DNA of 64,000 nucleotides from positions 52,171-116,170 of the forward strand of contig CAUYUJ010017655.1 of assembly GCA_963575745.1 (NCBI GenBank), read 5' to 3'. The stretch is from Prorocentrum cordatum. Its lineage: Eukaryota; Sar; Dinophyceae; Prorocentrales; Prorocentraceae. The notes beneath the pieces are model-generated. The model did not search any database. It was not told where the DNA came from and saw only the letters and a list, made by a program, of their open reading frames with translations. The translations under genes were made by a program, and so were the position numbers. Shown here piece by piece: positions 55,677 to 64,000 of this stretch (positions within the stretch are counted from its first letter, which is position 1; each line of letters opens with the position of its first letter).

Positions 55677-57475
55677 CTGTTCGATCCAGTCGCTACCCCC
55701 GAGCGCGTCATCAAAACCCATTACCTTAACCGTCGAGACGAGGCTCGGCGGGGCCCGGAATTTGGCAAAGCCCCCCCCTCACACCCCACCCCCGCCCACC
55801 ACCGCCACGCACACGCACGCACACGCGCGGCAAGATTCAAGATGTTGCAAAGCACCCCTCCCCACACCCACTACCACCGCACGCACGCGCACTCGCTGCA
55901 ATTTCCAATCCCCAACATTTTGCAAAGCCCCCCCACCAACCACCGCCGCCCCACACGCAAACGCACTCGCACTCGCGGCAAGGGCCCGACATTTTGCCAA
56001 AGTCCCCCCCCCCCCCCCCACGCCCACCACCACCGCCCACGCACATTCGCGGTAATTTAATTCCGAAGTGTTCTAAAGTCCCCCCCCCCCCCACCTCCCC
56101 CGCGCCCACCACCGCCACGCGCGCGGCCGCTCGCGGCAAGGTCCGAAATTTTGCAAAGTCCCCCCCCCCCGACACCCACCACCACCACCACGCACGCGCA
56201 CACGCACGCTGTACTTCGGTAGTTTCCGAAATTGCGCACAGCCCCCCCCCTCCCCCAAAAGCCACCACCACGCACGCACACCCGCGGCAAGGTCCGAAGT
56301 TTATAGAAGTTTTCCCCCCCCCCCCCCCCCCGTACCCACCGCCACCGCGCCCGCCCGCGCACGCGCGCACCCACACTCGCGGCAAGGTCCGACGTTTTGC
56401 AAAGCCCCCCCCCTCCCCCACGCCCCCGCGCCCACCGCCGCCACGCGCGCGCACTCGTTGCAATTTCCAATTCGCAGAATTTTGCAAAGCCCCCCCCCCC
56501 TTCCCCGCGCCGTCATCACCCCGCGCACACTCACGCGCCAGCTCGCGGCAAGGGTCCGACTTTTACCGCAGCCCCCCCCCCACCCCCCCCCCCCCGCGCC
56601 CCACCAACACCGCCACGGCGCATTCGCGGCAATTTAAATCCGAAATGTTGCCCCCCCCCCTCCCCCCCCGCCCACCACCGCCGCGCGCACGCGCGCGCTC
56701 GCGGCAAGGTCTACATTTTGCAAAGTCCCTCCCCCCTCCCACCCCCGCCCACCACCACCGCGCACGCACGCGCCCGTGGCAAGCTACAGGTTTTGCAGCC
56801 CCCCGCCCCCACACCCACCGCCAACACACACGCCCACACTCGCTGCAATTTCCAACCCCCAGCATTTTTGCAAAGCCCCCCCCCCCGCCCGCCACCACCA
56901 CCGCGCGCGCGCGCGCGCGCTCGCACCCGCGGCAAGGGCCCGACATTTTGCCAAGCCCACCCCCCCCCCTCCCCCCCCCCCCCCCCCCCCCCAACCCCCA
57001 CCCCGCGCACCCACCACCACCACGCGCACGCATTCGCCAAAGTCAGAAATTTTGTAAAGTTCGCCCCCCCCCCCCCCCCGCGCCCACCGCGGCCGCGCGC
57101 GCGCGCACTCGCGGCGTGTCCGGAATTTTTCAAATCCCCCCCCCCACACCATCCACCACCACCACACGCCACACACACACGCGGTAATTCTGTAATTTCC
57201 AGAATTGCTCAAAGCCCCACCCCGCCCACAGCCACCACCGCGCGCGCGCGCACTCGCGGCAAGGTCCGACATTTTACAGAAGTCCCCTCCCCGCCCCGCC
57301 CACCGCCACCGCGCCCCCCACCCCCCCCACGCGCGCACGCACTCACACTCGCGGCAAGGTCCACAGTTTTGCAATGTCCCCCCTACCACTCCACCCCCTG
57401 CCCACCACCACCACCACGCACGCGCGCGCGCGCGCCCGCGGCAATTTCCGAAATTTTGCAAAGCCCCGCGGGATT
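55677..57475. repeat. Poly-C satellite, main block
   Basis: Header (ttcgatccagtcgctacccc) then about 21 units. A unit is tcgcggcaaggtccgaaatt, ttgcaaag, 8-22 C, CCACC(ACC)n and CGCGCGCAC. Some units instead start ctgcaatttccaa. The unit size is 75-95 bp, mostly from C-tract length. Pro/His/Arg frames are artefacts. Confidence 0.9.
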
Positions 57476-58329
57476 GCAGCCGCGCGGGGCCAAGTTCGGA
57501 TCGGGGGGGGGGGGGGCTCGCGGCAAGCGTTTTGGACCGTTGCAATGGGTGGGGGCGGGCCATTGTGAGCGCGCGCCCAGCGGCGCCCGCAGTGCGGGGC
57601 GGGCAAGCTTGGCTTGGTCGGGGTATTCTCGCGCTGGCAGCGGCGATCCAGGGCGCGGTGCGCGCGGCGCTGCGGTGGCCAAGTGCGTCAGCCACGTCGG
57701 GGTTTCCCTTTGCCCCCTTTGGTCCCATTCTTTCCCTCCTCCTCTATGCTCGCCAAGTTGTCTGGGCATCGTTTTTTCATTGCCGAGTTACCAGGGCATG
57801 GATTTGTTGCACTGCCAAGTTACCTGGGCATTGCCTTTCTTTGTCGCCGCCCCCCACTTTCCCCTTCGCTCCTGCTTCCCTGGGCCCCCCCCCTGCCTTC
57901 TGAGGTCTCTCGGGGCCCCGCGTAAGAGTCGGCGCGGTGGCTGTTGCTGGTGAATACTTGCTCTCGCACGGGTGCGACCCTCCCCAGCGCGCGCAACCCG
58001 CCGGGCGCTGCGCGACATGGCCTTGAGTACATTGCCAGGAAGTTTCTTGCCGTGGTCGCAACGGGGATCCACTCCAGGTCCCCCCCCCTTCCCCCGCCGC
58101 TGCCCCAGCATATGGTTGCGCCCCTCCTGTGCCACCCCCCTCCCAGTCCTCACCCCGCGCTCTCCCATATCCTCCCTTCCACGTTGCCTCTTTCTTCTCC
58201 GCCCCCCTCGTCCTCTTTTTCCCCGCTTGCTGCTGACTGCCCATCCCGTCGGCTGTTGTCAGGCCGAGTTTGCGCATCGGGCGTTTCCTCTGGACATTCG
58301 GTGTTGAACAGTTTTATTCTGGGAAGCGA
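57476..58329. other. No gene; upstream region of the two-exon gene
   Basis: Three loose units of gccaagttacctgggcat at 57751-57830. Pyrimidine-rich tracts near 58075-58230 (with cttcccccgccgctgcccca). No recognised product. A trans-splice acceptor before 58330 is possible but no site stands out. Confidence 0.4.
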
Positions 58330-59381
58330 ATGGTTAAAGGAATCGGGCCAGCCCCCACGGCCTCGCGCCTCGTTCGCCCCCGAGCCCCCTGCCTCGCGAG
58401 CCTCTCGGCCGCCCCCTTTCCTGTGCCATTCTGTCCCGAGCCAGCGGGGGGCTATCGTGATAGAGCGATTGCAGTCGACGCGAAGCGCTCGGCGCCCAGT
58501 CGGTCGATATCGAGGTTGGCGCGTCAGTCGAGGCCGAGAGCAATGCAAGATTCGTCTCGGCCTCGACGAACGCGCCGACCCAGACCAGCGCCGAAGCCGA
58601 CGCCGCCGCCGCGCAGGAGGCCTGCCGCCGAGACCCCCCCAGGCGACCCTGTCCCTCAGCAAGGGCGCTTGCGCTCGCGGTCGCGGAGTTCGGTGCGGCC
58701 GAGCGCCGCCGGCGGCGCGCCGAGTCCAGGTCAGTCGCAGCCGCCGCCGAGTGATTTCGTGCTCCCGCTCTCGGAGAGGCACGGCGCGCTGACGGAGGAC
58801 GAGCCGCCCACTCCCGCGCAGGATTGCACGGGGTCGGGGAGGGGAGGATTGAGGTCGGATGGGAGGGCAGGTGGGCGGGGTAAGAGAGGAACGAAACAAA
58901 CGCGGTGGCGGTGGCCAGGGGGAGTTCCACTTCCCCCGACCCGACCCCTTGCAATCCTGCGCGGGGTTTTTTTGGTGTGGGACAGGCGGTCGCGAAGATC
59001 GGCTACCTTGAGCTCATGGTGGCTTGGCTCCTCGTCAACGTCAGGAGCCTCAAGACAACCGTGAGGAGCCATCAGGCCCAGATCAACGCGATGAGGGCCG
59101 TCCCAGGTGATGATGCGGGCTCGTCTATGGGGCCAGGGGAAGAGGACGGCGGCGAAGGCGGCTTAGGTTCCAGCGTGCGTGCCTCGGACTTGCCCTCCGC
59201 CAGTGGGGTCGGCAGCTTGGGCAACCCTTCGGATGACATCGAAGATCCTGATGCTGGGCTCCCTGAGGTCAGCCCCGCCACCGTAGCGGCCGCCGGCCAG
59301 AACCCCGACGCGCACGGCGCTGAGGCCGAGGGAGATGGACCTAGATCCAGCCACGCAGCAGACATTTCAGACTCGGATTAG
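58330..59381 (+). CDS. Small Arg/Ser-rich protein with Leu/Val helix (two exons)
   Basis: Model: exon 1 58330-58821, exon 2 58986-59381, about 295 residues. The ATG at 58330 is the first in frame after a TTG. Exon 1 is Arg/Pro/Ser-rich (RRTRRPRPAPKP, RSRSRSS) and ends in SDFVLPLSERHGALTEDE then PPTPAQ. Exon 2 opens with AVAKIGYLELMVAWLLVNVR then SLKTTVRSHQAQINAM, a hydrophobic to amphipathic helix that may be membrane-associated or a coiled coil. It ends in an acidic, Gly/Ser-rich tail closing with ISDSD before TAG 59379. Without splicing, both frames run into meaningless sequence at the same place, which supports the intron. Not recognised as any named family. Confidence 0.5.
58822..58985 (+). 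other. Intron with terminal inverted repeats and GA donor
   Basis: Begins gattgcacggggtcgggg after CAG and ends tttttttggtgtgggacag; both junctions are phase 0. The left end with its exon edge (58814-58839) is the inverse of 58936-58964 (cccgaccccttgcaatcctg, then cgcgg). GA and GC donors are known in dinoflagellates. The terminal inverted repeats fit an introner element, an intron created by insertion. Confidence 0.6.
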
Positions 59382-59440
59382 GCCTCCTCGGTCTGGCAGA
59401 CAGCCAGCGCTTCGCCGCATCGGCTCGTCAAAAAGAAAAG

Positions 59441-59830
59441 ATGGGGAATGATGCCCCTATCGATGCACCCTTAGGGCTCCAAGACGGCCCCAAGAGGGGC
59501 CCAAGATGGGCTCCAGAGGGCACCGAGAATGCACCAAGAATGCGCTCAGAGGACCCCCCGAGCAAGATGCACGGAAGTAGTCTGCGAACGCCGTTCGTAT
59601 CTTGCTCGGGGGGGGGGGGGGGGGGCTCTTGGAGCCCTCTTGGGCTCTTGGGGCCCTCTCGGGGCCTTCTTGGGGGCCCAAGAGGGGCCCGAGAGGGGCC
59701 CCAGAGGGGGCCCAAGGGGGCCTCATGTGGACCCCAAGGCCAGGTGCAGCGCCATGGGCGCCCGACACCTGGCCAATGTGTCCTCTCGGGGCTCTCTTGG
59801 GCCCCTCCTGGGCCATGGAATCCCCGAAGG
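59441..59830. repeat. CTTGGGGCC array with orientation flips and a hairpin
   Basis: Left of 59550 the units read cccaagagggg; between 59625 and 59670 they read cctcttggggccc; then they flip again. At the first flip a 15-bp perfect stem, ccccccgagcaagat and atcttgctcgggggg, encloses 30 bases (59554-59613). A G run follows (59607-59625). Confidence 0.8.
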
Positions 59831-60165
59831 GGCTGTGAATTCCCAAAGAGATGCGCGCTCTTAAATCGCCGAGGAGCCGTGCCCAATGGGATCCCCGAAG
59901 GGCTGCGCCTTTTAAATTCCAGAGGGGCTGCGCGCCCTTAAATTCCCGAGGGGCTGTTCCCCGTTGAATCCCCGAAGAGCTTTGCCGCCTTGCATTCCCG
60001 AGGGGCTGCGCCCCCTTAAGTTGCCGAGGGGCTGTGCCCCGTTGAATCTCCGAAGAGCTGCGGCCCCTTAAATTCCAGAGGAGTTGCGCCCCCCTCAAAT
60101 CACAGAGGAGCTGCGCACCGTTGAGTTACAGAAGAACTGTGCCCCCTTAAATTCCCAAGGGGGTG
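59831..60165. repeat. ~30-bp tandem (aattcccgaggggctg units)
   Basis: About eleven units of the form ccgaggggctgcgcccccttaaatt. Alternating units carry gttgaatccccgaagagctg. Confidence 0.85.
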
Positions 60166-60855
60166 CTCTGGGCTGTATTTTGCTCAGCCCCCTCGTCCTC
60201 TATCCCCCCCCCCTCCCGTTGTCCTCCTCCTGGGGCCCCATGGCGAATGTGCCCTGAGGGCCTGGGGCCCAGGGCCTCAGGACCGTGATACGTTAAGATC
60301 CTAAGGCCATGAGGCCACAAGACCCGACGTCCCTAGGATCCCACCTTGGGCCGCAAGGTCACGATTGCCCAATGCCATCGGGCCCTGAGCCTTTGCGAGC
60401 ATCAGGCCCTGGGATTGTTCAAGACGCTGAGACCTGAATATTCAAAAGCCAGAATACAAACACCTTGAACACCCCCATTGCCTTCAATACCCTACACACC
60501 CAATGAAACCGCGACCGTGTGACCCTAAGGCCCAATGCCATCTTGGGGCCATCTTGGTGGATTCGAACACGGGCGGCTGAGGATATTCAGTTGTGGCCAA
60601 CTTTGGCTCAGTAGGTCCCATCGGGCTTCCTGGGGTTCCATTGGCCTCCATCGAGCTTCATTGGGTTGCATGGTCCCCAGTGGGCTCCATTTCACCCCGC
60701 GTTCGATTCAATTGGCATAACGCCCAGGAGTTCAGTGGCGCACCTCCAACCATGTAAGTGCCAAGTGGGTGGCGTTGGGGAGGGTGGCTTGGATGAGTCC
60801 ACGACAGAACTATGCTGTAGGGGGCTTCTAAGTCTATGGCGGGGCGTGCTCCAAC
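60166..60855. other. No gene; degenerate cat-ggcc phrases
   Basis: Loose repetition of aaggcccaatgcc- and atcgggcttc-type phrases at 60280-60690. ggccaactttggctcag at 60594 faintly resembles a spliced leader but is not accepted. No domain was recognised. Confidence 0.4.
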
Positions 60856-61161
60856 ATGCAAGCCCACATGCTCGGCTCGCATCACCTGTGGGAGGCCTCG
60901 GGAGACGCGTCGCATTTTTGCATGTCGCTTATTGCGCTTCCCTCGCCACGGAGTCTTTATTGTGCAGCCCGCGCTTGTTCAATGGATTCGATGCGAGTTT
61001 GCGTTGCTCTCAGGTCGCACACGTTTTGGGCTAGCCAGCACACGTGGTGGAAGCGCCACCATGTTACAGTTGTTTCGGCAGCTGGTGGGCTCGAGCGCCT
61101 TCGGCCTCATAGTTTCAGAAGCTTTCAGTTTTTGTCTGTGAGGCGCCACGCGCGCGTGGTG

Positions 61162-64000
61162 ATGGCGCGCGGGAGGGGCGCCGCTTCGGCCGCCGAGGAG
61201 CCCGAGGCGACGGGCAGGCCTCCCGTTGCGGCGGGCAGAGGCGCCGCCGCGGCCGCTCCCACTGGCCGCGGCGCTCGCGGCAGAGGAGGCGGTGGTCGCT
61301 CGGCACCGCCCAGGGAGAAGGGGAAGACGGCGGCGGAGGCAAGCAGCAGCAAGGAGAGCATCATCGGCCCCATCGGCGTTCGTCAGGTCTCCGCCGACAC
61401 ACGGGCCAACAACAAGGGCCGATGCGGCATCTGCAACAAGAGGGAGTCCGCAGAGAACCCCTTCCCCGACGTCAAGTTCCCTGGCGAGGCCGTCCAGAAG
61501 TTCACCGCGGGTTGCGCGTTCCACACGCTTGGCTACGTACGGGGCCAGTGGTATCTTGACCATGGGTGGGTCCAGTTCTGCGGCGTGTGCGAGTCCGACA
61601 AGGAGATCTCCGAGGCCTTCGATTTCACGTGTGGAGTCGCGGCTGGCCAGGCCAGTCATGCTGGGAGCAGCCACGACGTGGCCATCAAACAAGAGATTGG
61701 CGTCACGGTCTTCTCCGACTGCGACCTTCTCACCGACGCGAACTACAAGCTCAACGTAGTGCCGAAGGGCGCCGAGGCGGTCACCATGGCCGACGCGGGC
61801 GAGCGCATCACCGAGCTCCACAACGAGCACCACGACGAGACGGTCAAGGGCGTTCTGATCGCGAACCCCGACCAGCCGTTCTTGAACGTAAGGAAGTGGT
61901 CCAGCTCGTTTGGATCTCATTCCGAGTGGGCATTGGAGGCTGATAAGAATTGCCGCGATGGGCAGGGCCTTTCGACAGAGCAGAAGGTGGAGAAGTACAT
62001 GAGGGATTTGTTGCCGACAGCGCTTCGGGGGCACGTCGCCGTCCCAACCCTGGAGGATGTCCGAAAGCGAGCTCTCGGGGCGGCGAGGGCGAAAGGCTAC
62101 ATGGCGGCGTCCCACTCTGGCTCGTGGGCGGAGGGCGCCAGCCCCGCGGCCTCTGAGCCAGTCGTCGTGCAGCAACCACCTCGGGCGGAACCGCTGGCAC
62201 TCTGCGACGGCGAGGAGGGTGCACGTGGTGATGCAGAACCAGCTGGCGGACACCAGGGAGCGACCACCCATGCGAGCCCGCGCTCCCCTGCACCAGGAAG
62301 CGCCCCTCCAGGCGACCGCGCCGCCGACGTTCGCAGCAACGCAGATGCGATGTCGAACGCTGGCGGCGCAATGTCCAGCAGCGGCAGGAAGAAGACGGTG
62401 GTGTGCGACGACGATGCTGGCAAGCATCGGCTCCAGGAGCTGGCGCGCGATATCAATTTGTGCGACATCCTGGATAAGGGGAAGGACAGTCATGGTTTTG
62501 GTAGTCGCATCTACGCGCTGAGGCGCTTCAAGGCGTCTGTGGAATATGTGACTGATGCCCAGAAGAAGCTCCTGACCGACACCGACGTGTGCAACTCGCT
62601 CGGCGGGGGCGCGGTGAAGACCCTCACGGCCGCCCAGAGGGTTGAGACCCTCAAGAAGATCAAGCACGTTAACATCACCAATGCAAGGTCGTTCAAGCGG
62701 AAGCTCTGCGAGCTGCACCTCAAGGAGACCGACGACGTGGTCGACAGGTTCGCCCTCTGCGTGCCTTGGGTTGCGGACCTCGACGAAGCGGCGTTCTCGA
62801 CGTCTACGCCGCTGTTCAGTTAAATCGGGCTTACCCTGGAGAAGCTGGTGGAGGTTTCGAGGGACGCGTTCATCCACTACGTGGTCAACGGCATCGTCAA
62901 GGCGGACAGGGTCGACAAGGCAAACGTGGATGCCCTCCTGAGTGCCATCGGCGACTACGTCGGCACCAAAGAGTTGCGCGATGCCGCGCCAGAGGGCATG
63001 CGTGACTACGCGTGCGAGCTGTTCGTCTTCAGTCAGAGCATGGCCGTTCTCATGGATCCCACTCCCACGGCGTTGACGTTCTGCCCAATCAGGGGCGACG
63101 TGCGGAAGTTCTTGAGGGAGGAGTTGGGCGCGGAGTGGAGGCTTGTGGTTTCGTCGTTCGGCGAGGATCTGGCTGATATGCTTCGCGAATACAGCCGCGC
63201 CCACTACACAGACACGACGCACGGCCCCAAGATGATGGAGTACGCGACGCAGGTCAAGCTCAAGCAGGCCTATATTTTTTTCGACGTAGCCAAACCTATA
63301 CTCGTGGACTTCCAGGTCTGGGGCGGGATGTTGCGATCGGGGGGTGCGAATGACTTCTTGCACCTCATCTGCACCGCCGTCTCTGGGTGGATCCAGGGTC
63401 GACGCGCCGACGCGGCGCATGGCGCGCGGGACGACGAGGCAGCGCACGTGGCCGAGTTCGAGAAGGTCTACATGACTTTCCAGATGGGGGCGGTATCGTG
63501 GAGGGGCGTGGGCAAGGATCCCACCCATGCCCTTCAGCAGGTCGGGGACGACTTGGGCACGCTCCGAGAGGAGCTCAGTAAGGCATCGTCCGAGTCGGCG
63601 CTCGTCCAAGCTTGTGCCGCCATCGACCCGTCGTCCGACGAGAACCTGCAGACGATCCGTGAGGCGAGGAAGGCGTGCGAGGGCATGGTCTTCGCCAGGT
63701 ATTCTACCAGGAAGGTTCTCTTTGACACCTCATCGGCCTGCAAGTCGCACGGGATCGCCTCGATCAAGAAGTTAGCCCAGACAGATTTCGACGGCAACAA
63801 GTCCGACGTCGTGCGGTCCGCGCCCCCGGTGGTTGGCATCGGCATCTCCCTGCTCAGCCACGTCGACAAGCAGTTTCAGGAGGTGGCGACCTTGAATAAC
63901 GAGCTCGCCGTCCTCTTCTTGCGCGGCCAGTCGGTCGGGTCGGACATCCGTCTGCGGGCGAAGATGGGCGTGGATTTCGATTTCGGTGACGAGCCCGCCG
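61162..64000 (+). pseudogene. Dinoflagellate-type zinc-motif protein, runs off right edge, one internal TAA
   Basis: ATG at 61162 (gatggcgcgc). The frame is open upstream to 60856, but that part is unlike protein and a pyrimidine-AG (gtttttgtctgtgag, ending 61142) lies between, so 61162 is preferred. Residues 1-60 are Ala/Gly/Arg-rich. C88-x2-C91, C118-x2-H121 and C140-x2-C143 form a likely zinc-binding module (CGIC, CAFH, CGVC). A mixed alpha/beta region follows to about 310, then a low-complexity linker (330-420) and a long helical region. TAA occurs at 62821-62823 after TSTPLFS. The same frame then continues without a stop for 1,177 bp to the window end (IGLTLEKLVEVSRDAFIHYV ... KMGVDFDFGDEP), with even codon use. 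It is a single nonsense change, a sequencing error or recoding. The family was not recognised; the product continues beyond the window. Confidence 0.6.

Noticed and set aside
60592-60612. Relict spliced-leader sequence (ggccaactttggctcag)
   Set aside because: Match to the dinoflagellate leader is partial with an internal insertion and a wrong 3' end, and it is not next to the start codon.
60979-63609. 876-codon open frame on the minus strand
   Set aside because: It lies antisense to the zinc-motif gene and mirrors its codon structure. The + strand has the coherent Cys/His pattern and a good ATG context; the minus frame crosses the + strand 5' region without any signal.

Overview
The window looks like nuclear DNA of a dinoflagellate, probably a GC-rich species such as Prorocentrum (inference). 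The evidence is indirect but consistent. There is a pentatricopeptide (PPR) array of the dinoflagellate SACEKxxxQWQxALALLSEM style, and a CCCH finger inside the GHPxxCxxPCKY...RCHLC context common in dinoflagellate proteins. A DDE-transposase-like gene carries a C-x2-H motif. Probable introns are built from inverted repeats, one with a GA donor. Gene density is very low, all credible genes lie on the + strand, and most of the DNA is tandem or dispersed repeat. No rRNA, tRNA, spliced-leader RNA, CRISPR or bacterial operon was found. A 100-N assembly gap lies at 54185-54284.

Layout. 1-14 kb: microsatellites, a palindromic element (1105-1233), an AT-rich island, two copies of a CTTGGGGCC-type repeat element, and copies of a dispersed element that carries internal tandem repeats. 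14-17.3 kb: a broken gene encoding (N/S)DQH repeats, two IQ-like motifs, a CCCH finger and a DPY...GLD domain. 17.8-22.1 kb: a PPR-repeat pseudogene with seven in-frame stops and no evident frameshift. 22.3-28.6 kb: repeats. 28.7-30.0 kb: a CCCH finger gene containing a palindromic, intron-like insertion. 30.7-36.4 kb: three composite blocks, each with a leader, a 77- or 100-bp satellite array and a tail. 36.5-44.4 kb: palindromes, CTTGGGGCC arrays and microsatellites. 45.4-50.2 kb: a large transposase-like gene with an HMG-like region and a zinc-knuckle-like end, split by a probable intron and a frameshift. 50.3-57.5 kb: a ~950-bp tandem repeat, then a poly-C satellite. 58.3-59.4 kb: a small two-exon gene whose intron has terminal inverted repeats. 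60.9-64.0 kb: a long zinc-motif gene running off the right edge and interrupted by one TAA.

How it fits together. No pathway is encoded. The coherent theme is genome dynamics: mobile palindromes (some apparently acting as introns), elements that capture and expand tandem repeats, and large lineage-specific genes decaying by nonsense changes. Several open frames begin at GTG or TTG, which is not meaningful in a eukaryote, so ATG starts are used here where one is available. Many long open frames on both strands are by-products of repeats whose period is a multiple of three, and they are not annotated as genes.
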